A stretch of 64,000 bases of DNA from Myxococcales bacterium (GTDB lineage: Bacteria; Myxococcota_A; Polyangia; Polyangiales; Houyiibacteriaceae), in the NCBI GenBank assembly GCA_024640845.1, contig JAHEEE010000008.1, positions 1 to 64,000 of the forward strand, given 5' to 3'. Under the pieces are notes generated by a model, which saw only the letters and a program-made list of their open reading frames with translations, was not told where the DNA came from and did no database searches. Positions 42,407-50,700 of this stretch are shown one piece after another (position 1 is the stretch's first letter; each line of letters starts with the position of its first letter). Made by a program: the position numbers and the translations under genes.

Positions 42407-44293
42407 TTAGGCGTATCCAATCGCCTGCAGACGTCCGGTGACCTCTTCGAGGACGATGGGATCGTCGATCGTCGCAGGCATCTTCCATTCGGAGCGGTCC
42501 GCGATCTTCTTCATCGTGCCGCGTAGGATCTTGCCGGAGCGTGTCTTCGGGAGGCGCTGGACGACGATCGCCGTCTTGAACGCCGCCACGGGACCGATCG
42601 CACTACGCACCATTTGGATGACCTCGGAAACGATGTCGTGTTGAGGCCGATCGACGCCCGCGTTCAACACCAAGAAACCGAGTGGGATCTCGCCTTTGAG
42701 TTGGTCGGCGACGCCGATGACGGCGCACTCGGCTACGTCGGGGTGTGCAGCGATGACCTCTTCCATGCCGCCAGTGGAAAGCCGATGTCCAGCGACGTTG
42801 ATGATGTCGTCGGTGCGCGACATGACGTAAACGTAACCGTCCTCGTCGATATAGCCTGCGTCCGCGGTCTTGTAGTAGCCCGGGAACTCCGTCATGTACG
42901 ACTGCAAGAAGCGCTCGTCGTCGTTCCACAGCGTTGGCAGCGAGCCGGGCGGAAGGGGAAGCTTCACCACCAGGGCCCCTGTCTTCCCAGCTTCCACCGG
43001 TCGGCAGGCCTCATCGACCACCTGTACGTCCCACCCAGGCACGGCGACCGTCGGCGACCCGTGCTTCACCGGAAGATGCTCGATTCCCAGGCAGTTGGCG
43101 CAGATCGCCCAGCCCGTTTCGGTCTGCCACCAGTGGTCGATCACCGGAACACCGAGCTTGTCTTCTGCCCACTTCAGAGTGTCGGGGTCGGACCGCTCGC
43201 CAGCCAGGAACAAGGAGCGGAGTGTGCTCAAGTCGTAGTTGCCGATCAGCGAGCCGGTGGGGTCTTCCTTCTTGATCGCGCGAAATGCGGTTGGTGCGGT
43301 GAACATGCAGTTGACACCGTGGTCTGAGATCACGCGCCAGAACGCGCCTGCATCGGGGGTTCCGACGGGCTTGCCCTCGTAGAGGATCGTAGTGTTTCCA
43401 TTGAGCAGAGGTCCGTAGACGATGTACGAGTGCCCGACGACCCAGCCCACGTCTGATGCGGCCCAATACACCTCGCCCGGTTGGACGCCGTATACGTTCC
43501 GCATCGTCCACTGAAGCGCCACCGCGTGACCGCCGTTGTCTCGAACGACTCCTTTGGGGATGCCGGTCGTCCCGGACGTATAGAGGATGTAGAGCGGATC
43601 GGTTGCTTCAACCGGGACGCAATCATGCGGCTTGGCCGCGGCCGTCGCGTCCTGCCAGGACGAGTCACGGCCTTCCAGCAATTCGCACTCGCAGGATTCC
43701 CGCTGACGTATGATGCAGGTGCGGGGCTTGTGCTTCGCCATGACGATCGCTTGGTCGAGCAGCGGCTTGTATTCGATGACCCGCGTGCCCTCGATGCCGC
43801 AGGAAGCGGATACGATCGTCTTCGGCTCGGCATCGTCGATGCGCGTCGCGAGCTCCTGCGGAGCAAAGCCCCCAAACACGACGGAATGAATGGCCCCCAA
43901 CCGTGCGCACGCGAGCATGGCGATTACCGCCTCCGGAATCATCGGCATGTAGATGAGAACCCGGTCGCCTTTTGTAACGCCGTCGGCAGCAAGTGCACCA
44001 GCAAAGAGCGCAACTTCGGCGCGCAATTGTCGATACGTATACGTGCGTCTCGTATGTGTGACCGCGCTGTCGTAGATGAGCGCAGCCTGATTGCCGCGCT
44101 TCTCCACATGGCGGTCCAGCGCGTTGTAGCAAGTGTTGAGCTTGGCCCCGGGGAACCATCGATAGAACGGCTTGTTCGAGTCATCGAGGACTCGATCCCA
44201 GCGCTCGATCCAATCGATGTCTTCAGCGACTTCACCCCAAAAGCCTTCTGGGTCCTGGAGTGAACGTTTCCTGATTTCTGTTGTTGATCCCAT
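42407..44293 (-). CDS. prpE: Propionyl-CoA synthetase (PrpE-type acyl-CoA synthetase)
   Basis: A 628-residue AMP-forming ligase closest to PrpE. It has YTSGTTGIPKG, IDHWWQTETGW, the hinge SRTDDIINVAGHR and the C-terminal PKTRSGKILRGTMKKIAD, with IDDP close to the end as in PrpE. I chose the ATG at 44293, preceded by GGAG; an in-frame upstream start at 44347 adds 18 residues without family support. It heads the leftward operon prpE-55aa-sensor kinase-regulator, so the regulator genes are co-expressed with propionate activation. It may also accept acetate or acrylate. Confidence 0.9.
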   Translation of the reverse strand: MGSTTEIRKRSLQDPEGFWGEVAEDIDWIERWDRVLDDSNKPFYRWFPGAKLNTCYNALDRHVEKRGNQAALIYDSAVTHTRRTYTYRQLRAEVALFAGALAADGVTKGDRVLIYMPMIPEAVIAMLACARLGAIHSVVFGGFAPQELATRIDDAEPKTIVSASCGIEGTRVIEYKPLLDQAIVMAKHKPRTCIIRQRESCECELLEGRDSSWQDATAAAKPHDCVPVEATDPLYILYTSGTTGIPKGVVRDNGGHAVALQWTMRNVYGVQPGEVYWAASDVGWVVGHSYIVYGPLLNGNTTILYEGKPVGTPDAGAFWRVISDHGVNCMFTAPTAFRAIKKEDPTGSLIGNYDLSTLRSLFLAGERSDPDTLKWAEDKLGVPVIDHWWQTETGWAICANCLGIEHLPVKHGSPTVAVPGWDVQVVDEACRPVEAGKTGALVVKLPLPPGSLPTLWNDDERFLQSYMTEFPGYYKTADAGYIDEDGYVYVMSRTDDIINVAGHRLSTGGMEEVIAAHPDVAECAVIGVADQLKGEIPLGFLVLNAGVDRPQHDIVSEVIQMVRSAIGPVAAFKTAIVVQRLPKTRSGKILRGTMKKIADRSEWKMPATIDDPIVLEEVTGRLQAIGYA

Positions 44294-44412
44294 GACGTCT
44301 TTCTCCGGCGCGGCAGAATACAGGCGCCCTGAAAGGAAAGCGAGCACGATCCGCGCGAGCGCGGGTTGACTTCGGCGGCGACATAGGCAGCATTCCTGCT
44401 GGAGAAATTGCG

Positions 44413-45294
44413 ATGAAGCCTGGAATTCCTTATCGATCGACCTTTCTCGCAGCCGTGGTTCTGTTTGCCTTCGGAGCCGCGTCGCTCGGTTGCAAAGCCG
44501 ACCAACTAAGCGCCCACGCCGCCAAGGTAGCCGTCCTCTACGACGAGCCGGTTGGTTGCGAAGACCTCGGCGTCGTCATCGGTATCGGGGGCGGCCTCAG
44601 CGGGGCTTATTCGAAGCCGAGCATCAATCAAGAGTCGGCCGAGAACGATGCGCGCAACAAGGCAGCCGAGCTCGGCGCAACACACATAGTGATGCACCCC
44701 GAGGAGCTGGAGCAGGGCGATGGCAGGGGACCCGACGAGAAAGACACCGAGTTCATGCTGGCTCACGGCTACGGGACCGGCTCCAACGTGAAGGTTGCAG
44801 CGACTGCGTACAAGTGCGCAACCGCGACGCCTGAGACGAAGACGGCCATTTCGATGCGTGCGAGGACCACCTTCATTCCGGTCGTCGCTCCCACGGTCAT
44901 CTCCCTTGCTCCGCTCGGTGCCTTGACGAGCATTCGTGTGTTCGGCCGAACCCCATTGCCTTCGGGCGGTGGGATGGGCGAAGACGAAGTGCTCGTGGTC
45001 GTCGATCAGACCGACATCGAACGGGTAACGGGCTCCCTGGAGCGAGTCGTCGAGGATCCGATGAAGTACATCCCCACGCACCGCATCGAGTTCACAGGCG
45101 AGCTCGGGGTGCAGTCGTTGCTCTACGGGTTTGGCTATTTGCAGTACGCAGGGGGGGTGTACCGTCTCACGGACGGCGACTTCGAAACGGTGTTGAGACT
45201 CCTGGACAAACCTGCCGCCTCAGAGGTGCAGAGCGAGCCGCCGGCCGAAGACCCGTCCGCTCCTGCTCCGCCTAGTGGTCAGGAAGCGCCCTGA
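44413..45294 (+). CDS. Outer-membrane lipoprotein with DUF4156-like domain
   Basis: A 293-residue lipoprotein. A signal peptide ends in a lipobox AASLG-Cys27. The N-terminal domain has PVGCEDLGVV and a stretch with RNKAAELGATHIV, the hallmark of DUF4156 (RcsF-like fold) proteins. A second alpha/beta region (~145-270) does not match a family I know; the C-terminus is Pro/Ala/Glu-rich (AEDPSAPAPPSGQEAP) and disordered. It is divergent from prpE with ~120 bp between. An envelope stress-sensing or structural role is possible but unsupported. Its 3' end overlaps the convergent hydrolase gene by 23 bp. Confidence 0.75.
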   Translation: MKPGIPYRSTFLAAVVLFAFGAASLGCKADQLSAHAAKVAVLYDEPVGCEDLGVVIGIGGGLSGAYSKPSINQESAENDARNKAAELGATHIVMHPEELEQGDGRGPDEKDTEFMLAHGYGTGSNVKVAATAYKCATATPETKTAISMRARTTFIPVVAPTVISLAPLGALTSIRVFGRTPLPSGGGMGEDEVLVVVDQTDIERVTGSLERVVEDPMKYIPTHRIEFTGELGVQSLLYGFGYLQYAGGVYRLTDGDFETVLRLLDKPAASEVQSEPPAEDPSAPAPPSGQEAP

Positions 45295-46291
45295 CGAACT
45301 CGCGCAGCCGAATGATGGCTCTGGGCATGTGAGGGATGAACCCCATGTGCGTGGTCGGGTACCAATAGATGGCCGGCTCGCCCCAGCGCCGCCACATCCT
45401 CCTCAGAACCTCCGCGTCGAAGAAGCGGTCTTTCTCTGCAGCGAACAGCAGAATGCGTTCCTTCGGGATGACGGGGAGAAGCTCATCCCATCCGATGCGC
45501 GTGAAGAACTCCCCGAACTCGCGCGGCGTCCACCCGAAGGCGACCAAATCCTTCCTCATCGCGCTCAACACCGGTGCGTCTCTCAACAGTGCGCCCATGT
45601 CCATGTGGGCGATGAATGGTGCTGCAAAATCGAACCTCGGCTCCAAGCAGGCGAGAATCGCGGAGAACGCACCACCGAGCGAAATGCCAGCGACGCCGAC
45701 CGGTGCCGGGGATTCGTCCAACATGATCGACAACAGGGTTCGCGCGTCGAGCAACGTCTGCCGCATCGCCTCGAGGCTTCGCACGACGTCAGCGCTCCAG
45801 AATCGTTCGCCGCCGTAGGCAGAGCTACGCGGGGTTCGGCGCCCGTGATAGGGCGGTTGCAGGTGTATGATCTCCATGTCGAGCGAGCGAGCCATACCAC
45901 TCAAGAGGGTGAGCTCCTCGACGATTGTCTCTGGCTGCATGTACCCGTGGATGTAGAGCAGGCGAGGGCGCCCCTCCGTGCCGCGAGGATGGATCCTTCG
46001 GGCATATACAGTCTGATACCGGCGGCTTCGCGCATGGTAGTGCTTGGCGAAGAGCGGCTCGATGGGCTCGTGCAGGGACGCAAAAAAAAGGTCCTCATTG
46101 TCGAACCCGGGGAGCGACCAGCGCCTGCGGGAGCGGAGCCGTGGGAGTCGGTTTGGCGCTGGGAACAGCTCGTCGCGGCCCAGACCGTCATATGCGCTGA
46201 GACGGTCCATCGTATTGTGCGGTCGCGATCGCAGCAGTTGCAGAGGCCGGACGAGCGCGCCCGCGAGGTCGTCGATATTGGGCAAAAACAC
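45272..46291 (-). CDS. Alpha/beta hydrolase-fold protein
   Basis: A 339-residue soluble alpha/beta hydrolase. The nucleophile elbow is GISLGGA, the oxyanion/HG region is YIHGYMQPE, and the late His is likely THMGF near the C-terminus, with Asp in AEKDRFF. The overall form (long N-terminal region, IHLQPPYHGRRTP, then the GISLGG elbow) resembles ABHD18-like serine hydrolases. The start is GTG at 46291, preceded by GAAGG; an ATG at 46210 (MDRLSAY) is possible. An esterase or lipase role is inferred; the substrate is not evident. Confidence 0.78.
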   Translation of the reverse strand: MFLPNIDDLAGALVRPLQLLRSRPHNTMDRLSAYDGLGRDELFPAPNRLPRLRSRRRWSLPGFDNEDLFFASLHEPIEPLFAKHYHARSRRYQTVYARRIHPRGTEGRPRLLYIHGYMQPETIVEELTLLSGMARSLDMEIIHLQPPYHGRRTPRSSAYGGERFWSADVVRSLEAMRQTLLDARTLLSIMLDESPAPVGVAGISLGGAFSAILACLEPRFDFAAPFIAHMDMGALLRDAPVLSAMRKDLVAFGWTPREFGEFFTRIGWDELLPVIPKERILLFAAEKDRFFDAEVLRRMWRRWGEPAIYWYPTTHMGFIPHMPRAIIRLREFVRALPDH

Positions 46292-46519
46292 CTTCCTTCA
46301 CCGGGGTCGTGATGATGCGCGCGCCGCAGCGCTGATGTCAATTCACCCGATGTCGGATGGATTGCTCGCCAGAGCATGACCATCTCGATCGAGGAGTGGC
46401 GCGAGCAGGGACGCTTCTCGGATCTCCTCGGGCGCAGGATCTTTCGAGGCGCCGGACGTAGTCGTCGACGCCTATCGTCGGTTCTTGCGGCAGCTCTAGG
46501 TTCGACCCAGACTCGGCAC

Positions 46520-47734
46520 GTGGCTGACGACGACACCCGCATCCTGCTCCTCGAGGGTATTCACGAAACCGCGATCGAGAGCTTCGCGGTTGCCGGTTAT
46601 TTCAACGTCGAACGGCTCTCGCATTCGCTGACGGGCCAGGATTTGCTCGACGCCATTGCGGAGGTCGACTACCTCGGGATTCGGTCTCGGACCCATCTCA
46701 GCGCCGAGGTGCTGAGCGCTGCGCCGAAGCTAAAATCGATCGGCTGCTTTTGCATCGGAACCAACCAGGTCGATTTGGACGTTGCCCGCCGAATGGGCGT
46801 TCCGGTGTTCAACGCGCCGTTTTCCAACACTCGCAGCGTGGCCGAGCTGGCCATCGCCGACATCATTCTATTGATGCGCGGGATTCCCGAGAAGGCAGCG
46901 CGTGCGCGGCGGGGCGAGTGGGCGAAAACGGCGGTACGAGCGTTCGAGGTGCGCGGCAAGCGTCTAGGGATCGTCGGCTACGGAAGGATCGGAAGCCAGC
47001 TCGGAATTCTAGCCGAGGGCCTCGGCATGCGGGTGCTCTACTACGACGTCGAGCACAAGCTGCCGCTGGGCAATGCAGCCCCGGTCAACAGCCTCGAAGA
47101 GTTACTTCAGGAAGCCGACGTCATTAGCCTGCATGTTCCCGAAACGCCGGTCACCCGCAACATGATCGACGCAGACGCTATTGCCTCGATGCAACCTGGG
47201 TCCCTGTTGATCAACGCAGCTCGCGGAACCGTGGTTGACATCGATGCACTGGCAGATGCGTTGGAGTCCGGCCACATCGGCGGCGCCGCCATCGATGTGT
47301 TTCCGGTCGAGCCCAAGTCGAACAAGGAGACTTTCGAATCTCCGCTACGTCGTTTCGACAACGTCATACTCACGCCTCATATCGGTGGGGCGACCGAGGA
47401 AGCGCAGACGAACATCGCTCGCGAGGTGGCTGCGAAGCTCATCAAATACAGCGCCAACGGCTCGACTCATTCCGCCGTGAATTTCCCGCAAGTTACGATC
47501 CCGGACCACGAGGACCGGCGTCGGTTGCTTCACATTCACAAGAACGAACCAGGGGTGATGCAGCAGATCAACCACGTGTTCTCGAGCCATGGGGTCAACA
47601 TCGCGGCACAGTACCTCGAGACTCAGGGTGATGTCGGCTTAGTCGTCATAGACATCGAGCTCGATGACGCCGGTCCGCTCATCGAAGAGCTCAAGTCGAT
47701 TCCGGCGACGATTCGGGTTCGGCTCCTGCACTAG
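46520..47734 (+). CDS. serA: D-3-phosphoglycerate dehydrogenase (E. coli SerA type, with ACT domain)
   Basis: A ~404-residue enzyme for the first step of serine synthesis (3-phosphoglycerate to 3-phosphohydroxypyruvate). The NAD-binding motif is GIVGYGRIGSQLG; catalytic Arg is in NAARGTVVD, Glu in the following helix and His in LTPHIGG. The C-terminal ACT domain (LLHIHKNEPGVMQQ, then NIAAQYLETQG) is the serine-feedback domain of E. coli SerA. The whole chain aligns with E. coli SerA from the GTG at 46520 (ILLLEGIHETAIESF). An upstream ATG at 46376 would add 48 residues that do not belong. The 3' end overlaps the convergent AI-2E transporter gene by 44 bp. Confidence 0.94.
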   Translation: MADDDTRILLLEGIHETAIESFAVAGYFNVERLSHSLTGQDLLDAIAEVDYLGIRSRTHLSAEVLSAAPKLKSIGCFCIGTNQVDLDVARRMGVPVFNAPFSNTRSVAELAIADIILLMRGIPEKAARARRGEWAKTAVRAFEVRGKRLGIVGYGRIGSQLGILAEGLGMRVLYYDVEHKLPLGNAAPVNSLEELLQEADVISLHVPETPVTRNMIDADAIASMQPGSLLINAARGTVVDIDALADALESGHIGGAAIDVFPVEPKSNKETFESPLRRFDNVILTPHIGGATEEAQTNIAREVAAKLIKYSANGSTHSAVNFPQVTIPDHEDRRRLLHIHKNEPGVMQQINHVFSSHGVNIAAQYLETQGDVGLVVIDIELDDAGPLIEELKSIPATIRVRLLH

Positions 47735-48818
47735 AAGCCTCCTCGAGGCCGCCCACCGAACCGTCGACCCAGGCCATGAAGACCGTGTAGCCGATCGACA
47801 ACACGACTGCGCCGACGAACAATCCGAGGATGCCGCTCGCTATGAAGCCGCCCAGCGACCCCATGAAGAGAACGAGCATCGGGGTCTTGGACCCGCGCCC
47901 CATCAGTAGTGGCTTGAGCACGTTGTCGCTGGCCCCGACCAGCATCGCCCAGATCGTGAACAGCACTGCAGAGGTCGTCGAGTCGACCGCAAACATGTAG
48001 AAGATGACCGGCAGCAGTACCAGCAGGGGTGGCAACTGCATGATCGCGAGAATCAGAATGAGAAGCGCCCAAAGGCCGGCGCCCGGCACGCCGGCGACGA
48101 GCATGCCGAGTCCCGCCAGCACCGACTGAATCAGCGCCACCCCGATCACTCCACGTATGACGCTTTGCACGCTCGCGCCGACGAGGTCGGTGAGCTCGGG
48201 ACCTCGCTCACCCGCGATGATGGTACCGACTTTACGGGCAGTGGCTACGCCACGCTCTCGAACGGGCAACAGCGCGCCGGCGATTACGATCGCCACGATG
48301 AACATGATGAGTCCCCAACCGAGGTTGCCCACCGTTGCCACCACCCAGAGCCCCGCGTCTTTGAGGTGAGGTGCGAGCTTCACCAGCACGGATTCGAGGT
48401 TCCGTGAAGCAGAGAGCCATGTGTCGTACACTCGTTCGCCCACGATCGGCCAGGTCGCTACGGAATCGGGCGGCGGCGGAACCGCGATGCTGTCCGGGCT
48501 GAAGCCGTCGGAGAGGTCGCCTGCAGTTTGCACCAAGCTCGTACCGAGAGCGACCGCAGGGAGAATCAGCGCGAGCAGAATCACTGCGACGAGAACGACC
48601 GCAGCCATCGTTTGTCTGCCGCCCAAGGCGGCGGAGAGTTTCTCGTACGGGGTGTGCAAGGCGATGGCGATGACGACGCCGCCAATCAGCGGGTTGATGA
48701 AGGGCTGCAGCACGCGCAGGCACAAGAACACGAGAAAAGCGAGGAGTGAGAGGCGAATCATGACTTGCATGAAACGCGCCTGGAATGCCTTGTCTTCGTC
48801 GCTGCTCGAATTCGCCAT
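47691..48818 (-). CDS. AI-2E family transporter (TqsA/YdiK-like)
   Basis: A 375-residue membrane protein with about eight helices. Family features: an N-terminal double helix (LLAFLVFLCLRVLQPFINPLIGG, then ALHTPYEKLSAAL), a periplasmic region (~100-160), a GVIGVALIQSVLAGLGM helix, and the C-terminal GSLGGFIASGILGLFVGAVVLS signature. Members export autoinducer-2, act as Na+/H+ antiporters or have unknown cargo. I chose the ATG at 48818 (MANSSSDED); the open frame upstream to 49010 is Arg-rich and runs into the divergent permease gene. It is convergent with serA. Confidence 0.88.
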   Translation of the reverse strand: MANSSSDEDKAFQARFMQVMIRLSLLAFLVFLCLRVLQPFINPLIGGVVIAIALHTPYEKLSAALGGRQTMAAVVLVAVILLALILPAVALGTSLVQTAGDLSDGFSPDSIAVPPPPDSVATWPIVGERVYDTWLSASRNLESVLVKLAPHLKDAGLWVVATVGNLGWGLIMFIVAIVIAGALLPVRERGVATARKVGTIIAGERGPELTDLVGASVQSVIRGVIGVALIQSVLAGLGMLVAGVPGAGLWALLILILAIMQLPPLLVLLPVIFYMFAVDSTTSAVLFTIWAMLVGASDNVLKPLLMGRGSKTPMLVLFMGSLGGFIASGILGLFVGAVVLSIGYTVFMAWVDGSVGGLEEASSAGAEPESSPEST

Positions 48819-48874
48819 TGTTGATATGCTCCGCCCGGCGAGCATACTCTGGGCGGTCCCGCTAGAGCCACCCG

Positions 48875-50164
48875 ATGACACGTCTGCAGGAACATTGCCA
48901 AGCCCGAAGGATCGACTTCTGGGGCGCCGTGGCCATCGGGGTTGGCGGCATGGTTGGAGGCGGGATCTTTGCAGTCTTGGGCCTGGCCTCGGGTCTCGCA
49001 GGTGGCGCAACCCCAGCCGCGTTTCTCGTAGCGGGGTTCGTCGCCCTGCTCACCGCGTATTCCTACGCAAAGCTCACGAACGCATATCCGAGTGACGGCG
49101 GTACGATCATATTCATCGATCGGGCTTTCGGCATCGATCTGTGTACCGGGGGCCTCAACAATCTCTTGTGGTTGAGCTACATCGTCACCCTCTCGCTCTA
49201 TTCCGTCGCCTTCGCGAACTATGCTGCCACGTTTTTCGGGGGCGATCAGCCTGCGCTGCTGCACCACGCGCTCATCAGCGCGGGCATCTTGATTCCGACA
49301 GTCGTGAACCTCGCTTCACCCGCGCTCGTCAGCAAGACCGAGATCGCGGTCGTTTGCATCAAGGTCGCCATCCTCGTCATCGTCATCGCGTTTGGTATCG
49401 GAAACATTGATGTGTCGCGACTGTCACCCGCGAAGTGGCAAGAACCGCTGGCCGTCGTCGGTGCTGGTATGCTGATCTTCGTCGCGTACGAAGGCTTCGA
49501 GCTGATCGCCAACACCGCGCCGAACGTGGAAAACCGCGAAACCGTGTTGCCGCGCGCCTACTACGCGTCAGTCGGGTTCGTGGTCGCTCTGTACATTACG
49601 ATCGCTGCCGTGACGGTCGGCACGCTCGATGCGGCGGCGATCCAGAGCGCTTCTGACTTCGCGCTCGCGGCAGCCGCTCGCGCGAGCCTCGGCGGCGTCG
49701 GCTTTACGTTGGTTGCGATTTCCGCCGTCCTCGCGACGTTCTCGGCCATCAACGCCACGCTTTATGGCTCCGCCCGGCTCGCCTCATCGATTGCCGCCGA
49801 AGGCGAGGGGCCGAAATTTCTCGAGAAGCGTGTCTGGAACCAGCCGGTCCCCGGACTCGTCCTCACCATGATCCTGGCGCTGATGCTCGCGAATCTCGCC
49901 GATTTGACTGCGATCTCCAGCATGGGCAGCGCAGGGTTCTTGGTGATCTTCGCGTTCGTCAACGCGGCCAACTTCGTCCGCTCGAAGGAGGCCAAGAGCA
50001 ACCGGCTGATCGCCGGACTCGGCGTTATTGCGTGTGTGGGCGCGTTGGCGGCGCTCGTCATTCACACCGCGCAGTCGGATTTTCGCCAGCTCTGGGTGCT
50101 TGCAGCCTTGGTCACAATCGGCTTCGTCGTCGAGGCGCTCTACCTCGCGGTCGAGAAGCGCTAG
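48875..50164 (+). CDS. APC-family amino acid permease
   Basis: A 429-residue transporter with 12 likely helices. The first helix carries the family motif GVGGMVGGGIFAVLG (GxGIF-type binding loop), followed by a FLVAGFVALLTAYSYAKL helix and FIDRAFG. TM6 includes FVAYEGFELIANTAPNV, typical of this branch. It imports or exchanges amino acids or polyamines; the substrate is not clear. It is divergent from the AI-2E transporter gene across ~56 bp; the SlyD gene follows after 37 bp. Confidence 0.88.
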   Translation: MTRLQEHCQARRIDFWGAVAIGVGGMVGGGIFAVLGLASGLAGGATPAAFLVAGFVALLTAYSYAKLTNAYPSDGGTIIFIDRAFGIDLCTGGLNNLLWLSYIVTLSLYSVAFANYAATFFGGDQPALLHHALISAGILIPTVVNLASPALVSKTEIAVVCIKVAILVIVIAFGIGNIDVSRLSPAKWQEPLAVVGAGMLIFVAYEGFELIANTAPNVENRETVLPRAYYASVGFVVALYITIAAVTVGTLDAAAIQSASDFALAAAARASLGGVGFTLVAISAVLATFSAINATLYGSARLASSIAAEGEGPKFLEKRVWNQPVPGLVLTMILALMLANLADLTAISSMGSAGFLVIFAFVNAANFVRSKEAKSNRLIAGLGVIACVGALAALVIHTAQSDFRQLWVLAALVTIGFVVEALYLAVEKR

Positions 50165-50201
50165 CGCCGCGTGCCAAGTGTGCCATGTTCGACTCAACGC
50201 C

Positions 50202-50690
50202 ATGACCGACAAGATCACAGCAAACAAGGTCGTCACGCTCGCCTATATCCTGCGAGACGACTCCGGTGAAATCATCGATCGCTCGAGCGATGGCAGCCCG
50301 CTTCTGTACCTTCACGGCGCGATGAACATCGTGCCCGGCCTCGAGGAACAGCTGGAAGGTGTTGCGCAGGGCGAGACGATCAAGGCCACCGTGTCCCCAG
50401 AGAAGGGCTATGGGCCCCGCATCGGTGAGGCGCAGGAGGTCCCTCGAAGCCTCTTTCCTGGCGACGCGGAGCTTGCCGCTGGCATGCAAGTCGTCGCGCA
50501 CGACGATCAAGGCCGACAGATTCCGTTCTTCATTACGGGCATCACCGAAGAAACGGTCACGGTCGATCCCAACCATCCCCTCGCAGGCGAGACACTGCAC
50601 TTCGAGGTGACGGTGGAGTCACTCAGGGATGCCACCGACGAAGAGGTGGAGCACGGCCATCCGCACGGGGCAGGCGGACACCACCACTGA
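50202..50690 (+). CDS. slyD: FKBP-type peptidyl-prolyl isomerase, SlyD-like
   Basis: A 162-residue cytoplasmic prolyl isomerase/chaperone. The FKBP domain starts VVTLAYILRDDSGEIID with LLYLHGAMNIVPGLE (FKBP core), an inserted IF chaperone domain (~76-125) follows, and the C-terminus is a His-rich metal-binding tail (HGHPHGAGGHHH), shorter than in E. coli SlyD. Ni2+/Zn2+ binding by the tail is likely. The ATG at 50202 is used; a longer frame upstream overlaps the permease gene in another frame. Its stop lies 10 bp from the convergent porin stop. Confidence 0.93.
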   Translation: MTDKITANKVVTLAYILRDDSGEIIDRSSDGSPLLYLHGAMNIVPGLEEQLEGVAQGETIKATVSPEKGYGPRIGEAQEVPRSLFPGDAELAAGMQVVAHDDQGRQIPFFITGITEETVTVDPNHPLAGETLHFEVTVESLRDATDEEVEHGHPHGAGGHHH

Positions 50691-50700
50691 GTCTGCGGGG

